From the NCBI RefSeq assembly GCF_016863135.1, contig NZ_BOOH01000023.1, forward strand, positions 62,001 through 126,000: DNA of 64,000 nucleotides, given 5' to 3'. This document shows positions 20,825 to 30,345 of this stretch, one piece after another. Source of the stretch: Planobispora longispora. GTDB lineage: Bacteria > Actinomycetota > Actinomycetes > Streptosporangiales > Streptosporangiaceae. The position numbers and the translations under genes are program-made. The notes below the pieces were generated by a model that was not told where the DNA came from, ran no database searches, and saw nothing but the letters and a program-made list of their open reading frames with translations. Numbering within the stretch: the first letter of the stretch is position 1; the number at the start of each line of letters is the position of its first letter.

Positions 20825-21000
20825 GACACGACGGCCGGAGTCTCCTGGCTCCCGGATCAGTGCTCCCCCCGGCCTTCCCATCCGTCGCCGGACAGTGGCC
20901 GCAGTGGGGTTCGCTCCCCGGTCACAGTGGCGGGACCGCGCCGGATTCGCACCGGCTTCCTCCCTCTGCCATCGATGACCATGAGACTACGGCAGACCGG
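20825..21000 (-). promoter_or_regulatory. Cobalamin (B12) riboswitch upstream of cobN
   Basis: Read on the minus strand, the leader contains the conserved core in order: GAAGCCGGTGCGAATCCGGC, then GGTCCCGCCACTGTGACCGG, GCCACTG, and the B12 box GAGCCAGGAGACTCCGG (about 20835-20852). These are hallmarks of the adenosylcobalamin-binding aptamer. The box is followed by a G+C-rich stem and the ribosome-binding site of the cobN leader ORF, suggesting control of translation. Exact outer ends are approximate. Confidence 0.93.
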
Positions 21001-21020
21001 TCCCCTCAGGAAACTGGCGT

Positions 21021-21034
21021 TAGCATCCCCTCCG
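21021..21034 (+). promoter_or_regulatory. Possible leaderless promoter of cobG
   Basis: TAGCAT at 21021-21026 is a fair -10 element. Initiation about 7 bases later would begin at the cobG GTG (21034), and no ribosome-binding site is visible. No convincing -35 element was found. Leaderless transcripts are common in actinomycetes. Confidence 0.4.
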
Positions 21035-22683
21035 TGCTCAATGTCGACTTATCCGGACGAACCCGGCTCGACGCGTGCCCGGGAGCCCTCCAGGTCCACG
21101 CCGCCGCCGACGGCGGGCTGGCGCGCGTCCGGGTGCCCGGGGGCAGGCTCACCACCGGCCAGCTGCGCGAACTCGCCCATGCCGCCGCCGGGTACGGCAC
21201 CGGCGTCATCGAGCTGACCTCCCGCGCCAACGTCCAGGTCCGCGGTCTGCGGACCGGGGTGGAGGCAAGGGACGGAAACCGGACGGCCGTCGGGGCGGGT
21301 GCGGAGCACGGAGGCGGCACGGGAACCGAGAGACGGGCGGAGAACGAGAACGGGGCCAAAACCGGAAGCGAGACGGGAACCGGGACCGGCGGCGGAGCGG
21401 CAACCGGGGGCGGAGCGGGAACCGGGGGCGGGGGCGCGCCCGGTTTCGCGGACCGGATGGCGCGGGCGGGGCTGCTGCCCTCACCCACTCACGAACGGGT
21501 CCGCAACATCCTGGCCTCCCCGCTGACCGGCTGCGACGAGGCGGGCGCGGTGGACGTCGGGCCCCTGGTCACCGAGCTGGACCGGCTGCTGTGCGCCCGC
21601 CCCGCGCTGGCTGCCCTTCCCGGACGGTTCCTGTTCGCCCTCGACGACGGGCGGGGCGACGTCGCCGGGCTCGGCGCCGACGCCGGGATCATGCCGGTCG
21701 GCGCGGGCGAGATCGCGCTGGTCGTCGCGGGCGCCGACAGCGGCCTGCGCGCGCACCCGGACGACGCGGTGCCCGCCCTGCTCGCCGTGGCCGAGGCGTT
21801 CCTGGCGGAGCTGTCCGCCCGGGGGGTCACCGCCTGGCGGATCTCCGAGCTGCCCGGCGGCCCCGCCGCGGTGACGGCCCGCGTCCGCGCCGCCCTCGAC
21901 GTGGACGCCCTCGGCGTGGACATCGGCGCCGTTCCCGAGCCGGCCGCCCACGCCGCTCCGGTTGCCGGCGGGCCGGAGCCGGTGCGGCTCCGGTCCGTCG
22001 TCCGGGGGCCCGTGGGGATCGTTCCCGGGCGGGACGGCCGCGTCGCTCTGGGCGTGGCGGTCCCGCTGGGACGGCTGACCTCGGCCCAGGCGGAGGTGCT
22101 CGCGGACGTCGCCGCCTCGGGGGAGGTACGGCTCACGCCGTGGCGAGGGGTGGTGCTGCCCGGCCTGACCCGCCCCGAGTCCGAGGCGGCGATCGCCAGA
22201 CTCGCGGACGCCGGGCTGGTCACCGATCCCGGATCTCCGTGGAACGGGGTGAGCGCCTGCACCGGCCGTCCCGGCTGCGCCAAGTCCCTGACCGACGTCC
22301 AGGCCGACGCGGCCACTGCCATCGCGACCGCCGTCGCCTCCGGCCCCGACTCCGGCCCCGACTCCGGCCCCGACTCCGGGAATGAGCAGCGGGCCCCGGA
22401 CAGGAGCCGGGGCGCCGCCGGAAACGGACGGCAGCCCGCAGGCGGGCATCGGGGCATGGGGTGGTCCGTGGACGGCCGCCGGGAGCCCGGCCGGTCCGGG
22501 GGCGGTACGCTCCCGGTGCACTGGGCGGGCTGTGAGCGGCGCTGCGGCCGTCCCAGGGGGCGGGTCGTGGAGGTGGTCGCGACCGGTGACGGCTATCGCG
22601 TGGATCTGGATCGTCGGAGCCTGACCTGTACGGACATCGGACAGACCGCGGCCGCGGTGGCGGCCGCCAGAGGGGAAAAGTGA
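21034..22683 (+). CDS. cobG: Precorrin-3B synthase CobG
   Basis: A 549-residue iron-sulfur oxygenase that converts precorrin-3A to precorrin-3B using O2, the ring-contraction priming step of the aerobic pathway. It has sulfite/nitrite-reductase-like half domains ([12 protein letters not shown], then [17 protein letters not shown]) and four [4Fe-4S] Cys: 409 and 415 in [12 protein letters not shown], 500 and 504 in WAGCERRCG. Residues about 74-136 are a Gly/Thr/Glu-rich insertion in the siroheme-side loop, and residues near 437-449 hold a triple GPDS repeat. I chose GTG 21034 because family N-termini begin here. The stop overlaps the cobH GTG. Confidence 0.93.
   Translation: MLNVDLSGRTRLDACPGALQVHAAADGGLARVRVPGGRLTTGQLRELAHAAAGYGTGVIELTSRANVQVRGLRTGVEARDGNRTAVGAGAEHGGGTGTERRAENENGAKTGSETGTGTGGGAATGGGAGTGGGGAPGFADRMARAGLLPSPTHERVRNILASPLTGCDEAGAVDVGPLVTELDRLLCARPALAALPGRFLFALDDGRGDVAGLGADAGIMPVGAGEIALVVAGADSGLRAHPDDAVPALLAVAEAFLAELSARGVTAWRISELPGGPAAVTARVRAALDVDALGVDIGAVPEPAAHAAPVAGGPEPVRLRSVVRGPVGIVPGRDGRVALGVAVPLGRLTSAQAEVLADVAASGEVRLTPWRGVVLPGLTRPESEAAIARLADAGLVTDPGSPWNGVSACTGRPGCAKSLTDVQADAATAIATAVASGPDSGPDSGPDSGNEQRAPDRSRGAAGNGRQPAGGHRGMGWSVDGRREPGRSGGGTLPVHWAGCERRCGRPRGRVVEVVATGDGYRVDLDRRSLTCTDIGQTAAAVAAARGEK
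22343..22378 (+). repeat. 12-bp tandem repeat inside cobG
   Basis: GGCCCCGACTCC occurs three times in tandem, in frame, coding for three Gly-Pro-Asp-Ser units between the two iron-sulfur Cys pairs. Copy-number change would not shift the frame. Confidence 0.8.
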
Positions 22684-23306
22684 TCGACTACGTCCGCGAC
22701 GGCGCGGAGATCTACCGCCGTTCCTTCGCCACCATCCGCGCCGAGGCCGACCTGGGCGGGCTGCCCGAGGACGTCGCCCGGGTGGCGGTCCGCATGATCC
22801 ACGCCTGCGGCATGGTGGATCTGGTCGCCGACCTCGGCTGGTCGCCCGGTGTCGTCGCGGCGGCGCGAGCCGCGCTGAACGCCGGGGCCCCGGTGCTGTG
22901 CGACGCGATGATGGTCGCCTCCGGGGTGACCCGCCGCCGCCTCCCCGCCGGCAACGACGTCGTCTGCACCCTCGGCGACCCGCGCGTGCCGGAGCTCGCC
23001 GGACGGCTGGGCACCACGCGCAGCGCCGCCGCCATGGAACTGTGGCGGGACCGGCTGGAGGGCTCGGTGGTCGCGATCGGCAACGCGCCGACCGCGCTGT
23101 TCCGGCTGCTGGAGATGGTCGGGGAGGGCGCCGGGCGACCGGCCGCCGTCCTGGGCGTCCCGGTCGGCTTCATCGGCGCCGCCGAGTCCAAGCAGGCTCT
23201 GGCGGAGCACCCGGCGGGCCTGGAGTACCTGGTCGTGCACGGCCGCCGCGGCGGCAGCGCGATGACCGCCGCCGCCGTCAACGCGATCGCCAGCGAGGAA
23301 GAGTAG
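22680..23306 (+). CDS. cobH: Precorrin-8X methylmutase CobH
   Basis: A 208-residue methylmutase that moves the C-11 methyl group to C-12, turning precorrin-8X into hydrogenobyrinic acid. Family motifs are present: [11 protein letters not shown] (catalytic His near 40), [30 protein letters not shown] and [19 protein letters not shown] 22680 overlaps the cobG stop (GTGA). It is followed after 11 bases by cobIJ, so cobG-cobH-cobIJ form one operon. Confidence 0.96.
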   Translation: MIDYVRDGAEIYRRSFATIRAEADLGGLPEDVARVAVRMIHACGMVDLVADLGWSPGVVAAARAALNAGAPVLCDAMMVASGVTRRRLPAGNDVVCTLGDPRVPELAGRLGTTRSAAAMELWRDRLEGSVVAIGNAPTALFRLLEMVGEGAGRPAAVLGVPVGFIGAAESKQALAEHPAGLEYLVVHGRRGGSAMTAAAVNAIASEEE

Positions 23307-23317
23307 TGAGGACCGGA

Positions 23318-25018
23318 ATGACCGACGAGACCGCTGGAACCGCCCGGCCGGACGCCGCGTCCCCGGGCCTCCCGGCCTCCTCCGACGCCGCCGCCTCCCC
23401 CGGCGTCTCCGCGAGCTCCGTGAGCTCCGCCGGGCGGCTCTGGGGCGTGGGGCTCGGCCCCGGCGATCCCGAGCTGGTGACCGTCAAGGCCGCCCGGCTC
23501 CTCGGCGCGGCGGACGTGATCGCCTACCACAGCGCCCGGCACGGCCGGAGCATCGCCCGCTCGGTCGCCGCGCCGTACCTTCGGGAGGGGCAGATCGAGG
23601 AGGCCCTCGTCTACCCGCTCACCACGGAGACCACCGACCATCCCGGCGGCTATCAGGGGGCGATCGACGACTTCTACGCCGGGTGCGCGCTGCGGCTGGC
23701 CGCCCACCTGGACGCCGGGCGCGACGTGGTGGTGCTGTGCGAGGGCGACCCGCTCTTCTACGGCTCCTACATGCACATGCACAAGCGCCTGGCGCACCGC
23801 TACGTCACCGAGGTCGTCCCCGGCGTGACCTCGGTGAGCGCGGCCTCGGCGGTCCTGGGACGGCCGCTGGTCGAGCGGGACGAGACGCTGACCGTCCTGC
23901 CCGGCACCCTCCCTGCCGAGGTCCTCGCCGAGCGGCTGGCCGCCGCGGACTCGGCGGCGGTGCTCAAGCTCGGCCGGACGTTCACCAAGGTCCGCGACGC
24001 GCTGGAGAAGGCGGGCCGCCTCGGCGAGGCCTGGTACGTGGAGCGCGCCACCACCGGCGGCCAGCGCCTGGCGCCCCTGGCCGAGGTCGACCCGGACAGC
24101 GTGCCGTACTTCTCGCTCGCCCTGATCACCAGTCCGGTCAACGCGGACCTGCCCGCACCGGCGGGCCTCGCGGGGGCGGGTACGGCCCTCGTCGCGGAGG
24201 CCGGGACGGACGGCCGGAACCAGGCGGACGGTCAGGTCCGGGCGGGCGCGGCGGACCGGGCTGGCCGGACGACCGGTGAGGTCGTGGTGGTCGGGCTGGG
24301 CCCGGCGGGGCGGCCGTGGCTGACGCCGGAGGCGCAGGAGGCGCTGGCCGCCGCCGACGAGCTCGTCGGGTACGGCCCCTACCTGGACCGGGTCCCGCCG
24401 AACCCGCGCCAGCGCCGCCACGCCACCGACAACCGGGTCGAGGCCGAGCGGGCCGCGCACGCGCTGGAGCTGGCCATGGCCGGGTCCCGGGTGGCGGTCG
24501 TCTCCTCGGGCGACCCGGGGGTGTTCGCGATGGCGAGCGCGGTGCTGGAGGTGGCCTGCGAGCCCCGATTCTCCGACGTCCCGGTGCGGGTGCTGCCGGG
24601 CCTGACCGCGGCGCACGCCGTGGCGAGCCGGGCGGGGGCTCCGCTCGGCCACGACTACTGCGTGTTGTCGCTGTCGGACCTGCTCAAGCCGTGGGACGTG
24701 GTGGCGGAGCGGATCCGCGCGGCGGCCAGGGCCGACCTGGTGCTGGCGATCTACAACCCGGCCTCGAAGAGCCGGACGTGGCAGGTGGCCGCCGCCCGCG
24801 ACCTGCTGCTGGAGCACCGCGACCCGCGCACACCGGTGGTCATCGGACGGAACGTCGGCGGGACGCGGGAGAGCATGACGGTGACCACCCTCGCCGAGCT
24901 GGACCCGGCCGAGGTGGACATGCGCTGCCTGCTGCTGGTGGGGTCCTCGACCACGCGGGTGGCCGAGCGGGGCGACGGCCGCCGGGTGGTCTTCACCCCC
25001 CGGCGCTATCCGGCATGA
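23318..25018 (+). CDS. cobIJ: Fused precorrin-2 C20- / precorrin-3B C17-methyltransferase CobIJ
   Basis: A 566-residue bifunctional SAM methyltransferase. The CobI half (about 40-285) has LWGVGLGPGDPELVTVKA and CEGDPLFYGSYMHMHKRL. A low-complexity linker rich in Gly, Ala and Asp follows (about 290-320). The CobJ half starts near 322 (VVVGLGPAGRPWLTPEA) and has SSGDPGVFAMASAVLE, NPASKSRTWQ and RNVGGTRESM. The fusion is usual in actinobacteria. ATG 23318 follows GAGGA; the first 35 residues are an Ala/Ser/Pro-rich extension. The 3' end overlaps the convergent cobK by 13 bases. Confidence 0.95.
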   Translation: MTDETAGTARPDAASPGLPASSDAAASPGVSASSVSSAGRLWGVGLGPGDPELVTVKAARLLGAADVIAYHSARHGRSIARSVAAPYLREGQIEEALVYPLTTETTDHPGGYQGAIDDFYAGCALRLAAHLDAGRDVVVLCEGDPLFYGSYMHMHKRLAHRYVTEVVPGVTSVSAASAVLGRPLVERDETLTVLPGTLPAEVLAERLAAADSAAVLKLGRTFTKVRDALEKAGRLGEAWYVERATTGGQRLAPLAEVDPDSVPYFSLALITSPVNADLPAPAGLAGAGTALVAEAGTDGRNQADGQVRAGAADRAGRTTGEVVVVGLGPAGRPWLTPEAQEALAAADELVGYGPYLDRVPPNPRQRRHATDNRVEAERAAHALELAMAGSRVAVVSSGDPGVFAMASAVLEVACEPRFSDVPVRVLPGLTAAHAVASRAGAPLGHDYCVLSLSDLLKPWDVVAERIRAAARADLVLAIYNPASKSRTWQVAAARDLLLEHRDPRTPVVIGRNVGGTRESMTVTTLAELDPAEVDMRCLLLVGSSTTRVAERGDGRRVVFTPRRYPA

Positions 25019-25803
25019 CCCCCCAGGCGCCCTCCGGCATGACTCCCCCGGCGCCCTCCGGCGTGAGCGACGGCCTCCAGCCAGGCGACCGCCTCCTCGA
25101 CGGTCTCCACCGCGGGAACGCCGCCGGGGGCGGGCGGGCGCCGTACGACCACGACCGGCAGGCCGAGCTCGCGGGCCGCGTGGAGCTTGGCCGTGGTCAT
25201 CCGCCCGCCGCTGTCCTTGGTGACGACCACGTCGATCCGGTGCTCCCGCATCAGGGCCAGCTCGCCCTCCACGGTGAAGGGGCCCCGGCTGAGCAGCACC
25301 TCCGCCCGGCGCGGCAGCGGCGGCTCGGGCGGGTCCACCGAGCGGGCCAGGAACCACAGCCCGTCCAGGCCCGCGAAGACCGGCAGGCTGCGGCGGCCGG
25401 TGGTGAGGAACACCCGCTCCCCCAGCGCGGGCAGCAGCTCGGCCGCGGCCTCCAGCGACGGGACCGGGCGCCAGTCGTCGCCGGGGCCCGGCCGCCAGCC
25501 GGGCCTGCGCAGGATCAGCAGCGGGAGGCCGGTCGCGCGGGCCGCCTCGGCCGCCGAGGCGGTCATCCGGGCGGCGAACGGGTGCGTCGCGTCCACGACG
25601 GCGTCGATCCGGCGCTCCTCCAGCCAGGCGGCGAGCCCGGCGGGACCGCCGAAGCCGCCCTCGCGCACCTCGCCCACCGGCAGCTTCGGGTCGCGCACCC
25701 GCCCGGCCAGCGAGGACACCACGTGCGTCCCGGCCCGCCCGGCGAGCGCGGCGGCCAGCCTCCTCGCCTCGTCGGTGCCGCCCAGCACGAGGACGTTCAG
25801 CAC
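25006..25803 (-). CDS. cobK: Precorrin-6A reductase CobK
   Basis: A 265-residue NADPH-dependent reductase of precorrin-6A to 6B. It has VLVLGGTDEARRLA at the start, DATHPFAARMTASA near 70, LTTGRRSLPVF, and the conserved VVTKDSGGRMTTAKL near 195. The last 20 residues (Ala/Gly/His/Arg) are encoded by tandem repeats and lie beyond the normal fold. The start is GTG 25803. It is on the opposite strand to its pathway neighbours cobIJ (convergent) and cbiD (divergent). Confidence 0.94.
   Translation of the reverse strand: MLNVLVLGGTDEARRLAAALAGRAGTHVVSSLAGRVRDPKLPVGEVREGGFGGPAGLAAWLEERRIDAVVDATHPFAARMTASAAEAARATGLPLLILRRPGWRPGPGDDWRPVPSLEAAAELLPALGERVFLTTGRRSLPVFAGLDGLWFLARSVDPPEPPLPRRAEVLLSRGPFTVEGELALMREHRIDVVVTKDSGGRMTTAKLHAARELGLPVVVVRRPPAPGGVPAVETVEEAVAWLEAVAHAGGRRGSHAGGRLGGHAG
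25013..25060. repeat. 24-bp tandem repeat at the cobIJ/cobK convergent end
   Basis: Two copies of a unit starting GGCATGAC and ending GGCGCCCTCC (2 mismatches), followed by a partial third, cover the cobIJ stop codon and the cobK C-terminal codons. The repeat has extended the CobK tail. Confidence 0.75.
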
Positions 25804-25973
25804 TCCCCCACCCCTCTTCGGCCTCTCACGTCGCGGAGCACCTCGGTCCTCCCCTTCCGGGGAACCGGGTCTCCCCCCTCCCGGAACACCCGGGAGCTCC
25901 TTTGGCGGAATGCCGGGGTCCGTCCCGTTCCGTCCCCCGGCACCGGGACACCGTACCGGCCGGCGGGCGAGCG

Positions 25974-27044
25974 GTGAGCGCGCCCCTGCGCCACGGCTGG
26001 ACCACGGGCGCGTGCGCGACGGCGGCGACCGCCGCCGCCTACACCGCCCTGCTGACCGGCGAATTCCCCGACCCGGTGGAGATCACCCTGCCGAGGGGAC
26101 AGCGCCCGGCGTTCGCGCTGGCGCGCGAGGACCTCACGGGCGACGCGGCGACGGCCTCGGTGATCAAGGACGCGGGCGACGACCCCGACGTGACGCACGG
26201 CGCGCTGATCTCGGCGACCGTACGGCACGGCGCCCCGGGCGGCGGCGTGCTGTTCGCCGCGGGGCCCGGCGTCGGCACCGTCACCAAGCCGGGCCTCCCG
26301 CTGGAGGTGGGCGAGCCGGCGATCAACCCGGTGCCCCGGCGGATGATGCGCGAGCACGTCGCCGAGGTGGCCGCCCGGCACGGCGGGACCGGCGACGTGA
26401 TCGTGGAGATCTCCGTGGAGCACGGCGAGGAGCTGGCCGGGAAGACGTGGAACCCGAGGCTGGGCATCCTGGGCGGCCTGTCCATCCTCGGCACGACCGG
26501 CGTCGTCGTGCCGTACTCGTGCTCGGCCTGGATCGACAGCATCCGCCGGGGGATCGACGTGGCCCGCGCGGCGGGGTACGCGCACGTCGCGGGCTGCACC
26601 GGGAGCACCTCCGAGCGGGTCGCCGCCGAGCTGTACGGCCTGCCGGAGGACGCCCTGCTCGACATGGGCGACTTCGCCGGAGCCGTGCTGAAGTACCTGC
26701 GCCGGCATCCGGTGCCCCGGCTGACGATCGCCGGCGGCGTCGGCAAGCTGTCCAAGCTCGCCGACGGCCATCTCGACCTGCATTCGGGCCGCTCCCAGGT
26801 CAATCCGGACCTGCTGGCCGAGCTGGCCCGCGCGGCGGGCGGGGACGACGCCCTGGCCGGGCGGGTGCGCGCCGCCAACACGGCCCTGCACGCGCTGCGC
26901 CTGTGCCAGGAGGCGGGTCTCCCCCTGGGGGACCTGGTCGCCGAGCGGGCCCGCCGTACCGCCGAGGCCGTGCTCCGCGAGGCCCCGGTCGCCGTCGACG
27001 TCGTGGTCATCGACCGCGCGGGCGTGATCGTCGGCCGCGCCTGA
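25974..27044 (+). CDS. cbiD: Cobalt-precorrin-5B C1-methyltransferase CbiD
   Basis: A 356-residue CbiD, the C-1 methyltransferase and deacylase-step enzyme first known from the anaerobic pathway. Family motifs: LRHGWTTGACATAATAAAY at the start, TKPGLPLEVGEPAINPVPRRM, GGLSILGTTGVVVPYSCSAW, and CTGSTSERVAAELYGLPE. GTG 25974 fits the conserved start; the frame is open 24 codons further but that part is Arg/Pro-rich. With CobG and CobN nearby, it probably acts on cobalt-free precorrin-5, replacing CobF, which is not seen. Confidence 0.94.
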   Translation: MSAPLRHGWTTGACATAATAAAYTALLTGEFPDPVEITLPRGQRPAFALAREDLTGDAATASVIKDAGDDPDVTHGALISATVRHGAPGGGVLFAAGPGVGTVTKPGLPLEVGEPAINPVPRRMMREHVAEVAARHGGTGDVIVEISVEHGEELAGKTWNPRLGILGGLSILGTTGVVVPYSCSAWIDSIRRGIDVARAAGYAHVAGCTGSTSERVAAELYGLPEDALLDMGDFAGAVLKYLRRHPVPRLTIAGGVGKLSKLADGHLDLHSGRSQVNPDLLAELARAAGGDDALAGRVRAANTALHALRLCQEAGLPLGDLVAERARRTAEAVLREAPVAVDVVVIDRAGVIVGRA

Positions 27045-27243
27045 ACGCCGGGCGGCGGCGCTGTCGACGGCGTTGATCGCGGTGTCGGCGTAGGTCGTCG
27101 AGGAATGCGACCGGCGTAGTCGTCGAGAAGGCGGCCACCGGGCCGCCCGGGCGGTCCGTGATCACGATCACACGCGCGAGTTGTCACGCCGGGCGTCTCG
27201 GGGCCCGTCTGTAGGGCACCGACACGCGACCCGAGGGAAGACC

Positions 27244-28221
27244 ATGACTCAACTCGCCGAGCGCCCCCAGACCTCCGCCCGCCGGCCGTCGCGCAGGAGA
27301 CTGCGCCGATGGGCCGGGGCCGTCCTGGCGGCGCTGGTGGCCGCACTGCTGTTCGGCGCGTACGTATGGCAGCCCGCCCGGGCCGAGTTCCGCTCGCCGT
27401 ACCTGGCGAAGACGGGCTCCCGCTACGCCGACACCCCGATCGCCCGCTTCCACTACGTCCGGGCCGGATCCGGCAGCCCGGTGATCCTCATCTCCCCCGG
27501 CGGCACCTCGGTGATCGGCTGGAAGGATCAGGTCGGCGTGCTGGCCCGCGACCACACCGTCTACGTGGTCGACCTGCCGGGCCAGGGCTACACCCGCCTC
27601 AACGATCCCGGCTTCGGCTACGACCTGCCCGCCATGACCGCCGCCATCGGCTCCTTCATGGACGCCGTCGGAGTACGGCGGGCCGCGCTCGCCGGCAACT
27701 CCTGGAGCGGCGGCTGGGCGCTGGCCTTCGCCCAGCGCCACCCCGACCGGGTCAGCAGGCTCGCCCTGCTGGACGCCACCGGCCTGGACCTGCCGGGCAC
27801 CTGGATGTGGGAGGCGCTGAAGATCCCGGTCGTCGGGGAGCTGGCCGTCAAGCTGTCCGCCGGCCGCTCGGCCGCGCGCGGCCTGGCCGAGGGGATGCTC
27901 GTCAACAAGCGGCTCCTCACCGAGGAGCTGCTGGACGAATGGTGGGCTCCGATGACCTTCCCGGAGAACATCCGCGCCACCTACCTGCTGGAGCGCCGCC
28001 TGGACTGGGCTCAGACCGAACGCGCCCTGCCCTCGACGAAGACCCCGACCCTGGTCCTGTGGGGCGGGCAGGACACCGTGCAGCCGGTCGAACGCGCCCG
28101 CCGCTTCGCCGAGCTGCTGCCCGATGACCGGACCCACATCCTGGACGGCTGCGGCCACATGCCCCAGCTCGACTGCCCGGAGCCGGTCAACCGCCACCTC
28201 CAGGCCTTCTTCGCCGACTGA
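27244..28221 (+). CDS. Membrane-anchored alpha/beta hydrolase
   Basis: A 325-residue hydrolase with an N-terminal Arg-rich segment and a membrane helix at about 26-45 (GAVLAALVAALLFGAYVW), so the catalytic domain is probably outside. The fold shows ISPGGTSVIGWKDQ (oxyanion region), VVDLPGQGYT, nucleophile elbow GNSWSGG (Ser near 160) and His in LDGCGHMPQLD near 305. ATG 27244 has GAGGGAAG 4-11 bases upstream. Substrate unknown; it is not a cobalamin enzyme. Confidence 0.87.
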   Translation: MTQLAERPQTSARRPSRRRLRRWAGAVLAALVAALLFGAYVWQPARAEFRSPYLAKTGSRYADTPIARFHYVRAGSGSPVILISPGGTSVIGWKDQVGVLARDHTVYVVDLPGQGYTRLNDPGFGYDLPAMTAAIGSFMDAVGVRRAALAGNSWSGGWALAFAQRHPDRVSRLALLDATGLDLPGTWMWEALKIPVVGELAVKLSAGRSAARGLAEGMLVNKRLLTEELLDEWWAPMTFPENIRATYLLERRLDWAQTERALPSTKTPTLVLWGGQDTVQPVERARRFAELLPDDRTHILDGCGHMPQLDCPEPVNRHLQAFFAD

Positions 28222-28231
28222 CCGGGATCCG

Positions 28232-29098
28232 TCACCGGGGCGGACGGCCGGCGGGGAGAGGACCGTCGGCCCGGTGGTCCCGGCGGCGGAAGGCGTGGGC
28301 GTGCTCGGCGACCCAGGCCCGGAAGGTGCGCGCGCCGCTCCCGGTGACCTGCTCGACGGTGGCGGTCACCGGCGCCGGGCCGCCGGCCATCTCCGCCTGG
28401 GCGCTCAGGATGCCGTCCACGACTTCGGCCGGCCAGCCTCGGGCGAGCATCTCCCGCCGGGCGTCCTGCGCGGGAGCCTCCTCCCAGTGCACCGGCTCGC
28501 CGATCACCTCGCCGATGACGCGTGCCTGCTCGGCCTGGGTCAGCGAGTGCGGCCCGGTCAGCTCGTAGACGGCGCCGGCGTGACCATCCCGCGTCAGCGC
28601 CCGAACCGCCACCGCGGCGATGTCCCGCTCATGCACCGGGGACATGGCGGCCCGGCCGTACGGCCCGCGCACCACGCCCCGGGCGCGGATCTGCTCGGCC
28701 CAGCGCAGGGTGTTGGCCGCGAAGGCGTGCGGGCGCAGGATGGTCCATTCCAGCCCGGACCGGGCGATCAACCGCTCGGCCTCCCGTTCATGGTCGCGTA
28801 CGGCCGCCGACGACAGGTAGACCACCCGGCGCGCGTGTCCGGCGGCCGTCCTCAGCACCGGCTCCAGCCCTTCCACCGAGGCGAACGGCCAGACCAGGAA
28901 CACCGCCTCGACGCCCTCGGCGGCGCCGTCCAGGGAGCCGGGCCGGGACAGGTCGCCTCGCACGCCCTCGACGGCGGACGGGAGATCGGCCGTCCCCCTC
29001 GTCAGCGCGCGGACCCCGGCCCCGGCCTCCAGCAGTTGCGATGCCACCTGGCGGCCGACTGCGCCGGTGGCCCCGGTGACCAGAATCTGTCGTGACAT
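28232..29098 (-). CDS. NmrA-like NAD(P)-binding protein (atypical SDR)
   Basis: A 288-residue atypical short-chain dehydrogenase. It begins ILVTGATGAVGRQVASQL (dinucleotide-binding GxxGxxG), with VFLVWPFASVEG, YLSSAAVRD and LRPHAFAANTL typical of the NmrA/HSCARG group. These act as redox sensors or as isoflavone-reductase-like enzymes. No Tyr-x3-Lys catalytic pair is evident. ATG 29098 has GAGGAG 7 bases upstream. It is divergent from an AraC regulator, which probably controls it. Confidence 0.85.
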   Translation of the reverse strand: MSRQILVTGATGAVGRQVASQLLEAGAGVRALTRGTADLPSAVEGVRGDLSRPGSLDGAAEGVEAVFLVWPFASVEGLEPVLRTAAGHARRVVYLSSAAVRDHEREAERLIARSGLEWTILRPHAFAANTLRWAEQIRARGVVRGPYGRAAMSPVHERDIAAVAVRALTRDGHAGAVYELTGPHSLTQAEQARVIGEVIGEPVHWEEAPAQDARREMLARGWPAEVVDGILSAQAEMAGGPAPVTATVEQVTGSGARTFRAWVAEHAHAFRRRDHRADGPLPAGRPPR

Positions 29099-29214
29099 CC
29101 CACGTCTCCTCTTCGGTGATTTCACTGATCAACAACCGTATGAGGGGGAAATGAGATGACCAATGCTTGTATCTCTCCGATTTATACGTGATCGTCTCGT
29201 GTTAGCGTCTCCAT

Positions 29215-30189
29215 GTGGACGTTCTCAGCGACGCGATCATGATCATGCGTTCCGGACGGCCCCGTTCGGCGCGCGTCGCCTGGCGGGCCCCGTGGGGGCA
29301 GCGGTTTCCCGCGGTGCCCGGTTCAGCGGGCTTTCAGGTGATCCTGCAGGGCTCGTGCCGGCTCATTCCCCCCGCCGGCGCCCCCGTCGCGCTCAGGGTC
29401 GGCGACGTGGTGTTCTTCCCGCACGGCCACGGGTACGGCCTCGCCGACAGCGCGGCGACGCCGCTGGCCGAGCCCGCCTGCGATCCGCTGGAGGACGCCG
29501 AGCTGTTCGTCTCCGACTCCGTCGGGCACGACGGGCCCCTCACCGTGACACTGTGCGGCGGTTACCGGCTGGACCCCCGCCACGCCCATCCACTGCTCCA
29601 TGACCTGCCCGAGGTCATCCACCTGCCCGCCCGGCCCGGCCACCACCCCGAACTGCGCGCGGCCGTCGATCTGCTCGGCAACGAGGTCGGCGACCCCCGG
29701 CTCGGCGCGGACACCGTCGTGCTCGCCCTGCTCGACATGCTGCTGCTGTACATCCTGCGCGCCTGGTTCGAGGAACTTCCGGCGCCGGCGAGGGCGACCG
29801 GCTGGGCCGCGGCGCTGGCGGACCCCGCCGTCGGCTCCGCCCTGCAGGCCGTCCACCGCGATTTCGCCCATCCCTGGACCGTCCAGACCCTCGCCGCCCG
29901 GGCCGGCCTGTCCCGCGCGGCCTTCTCCCGCCGCTTCGCCGCCCTGACCGGCCGGCCGCCCCTGACCTACGTGACATGGTGGCGCCTGACCGTCGCGGCC
30001 GGCCTTCTCCGCACGACCGACACACCGATCGGCGAGGTGGCCTCCCGCATCGGCTACACCTCCGAGTTCGCCTTCGCCAACGCCTTCAAACGCCACTACG
30101 GCACGGCGCCCGGCAAGTACCGCCGCCAGAACATCACGAGCCCCGTCCGCGAAGGCGGCCCGCTCGGCAACGCCGGTACCGACGTCTGA
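29215..30189 (+). CDS. AraC-family transcriptional regulator (cupin-type)
   Basis: A 324-residue regulator. The N-terminal cupin-like domain (AraC-binding cupin type, residues 10-180) is followed by two AraC helix-turn-helix motifs: TVQTLAARAGLSRAAFSRRF near 222 and IGEVASRIGYTSEFAFANAFKRHYG near 270, then APGKYRR. GTG 29215 is the likely start. The neighbouring divergent NmrA-like gene is the probable target. The inducer is unknown. Confidence 0.9.
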   Translation: MDVLSDAIMIMRSGRPRSARVAWRAPWGQRFPAVPGSAGFQVILQGSCRLIPPAGAPVALRVGDVVFFPHGHGYGLADSAATPLAEPACDPLEDAELFVSDSVGHDGPLTVTLCGGYRLDPRHAHPLLHDLPEVIHLPARPGHHPELRAAVDLLGNEVGDPRLGADTVVLALLDMLLLYILRAWFEELPAPARATGWAAALADPAVGSALQAVHRDFAHPWTVQTLAARAGLSRAAFSRRFAALTGRPPLTYVTWWRLTVAAGLLRTTDTPIGEVASRIGYTSEFAFANAFKRHYGTAPGKYRRQNITSPVREGGPLGNAGTDV

Positions 30190-30198
30190 GACCGGCCT

Positions 30199-30345
30199 TC
30201 ACCCAGGGAACCGGCCCGTTTCATGACGGCGGCAGCGGGCTGCCGTCACCGGGTGGACGGCCAGCGGGGAGCCGCGGGCGGCGCGGGCCAGGACGTCCTT
30301 CCAGACGCGGGTGGGGTGGATGGCGTGCAGATCCGTCAGCATCAT
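30199..30345 (-). CDS. Small hypothetical ORF coupled to the aminotransferase gene
   Basis: A 48-residue frame (MMLTDLHAIHPTRVW, continuing KDVLARAARG) whose ATG overlaps the stop of the upstream aminotransferase gene by ATGA, the usual mark of coupled translation. It contains one Cys and many Arg/His. I do not recognise a family, and it could be the debris of a longer gene. Its reality rests on the overlap only. Confidence 0.3.
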   Translation of the reverse strand: MMLTDLHAIHPTRVWKDVLARAARGSPLAVHPVTAARCRRHETGRFPG

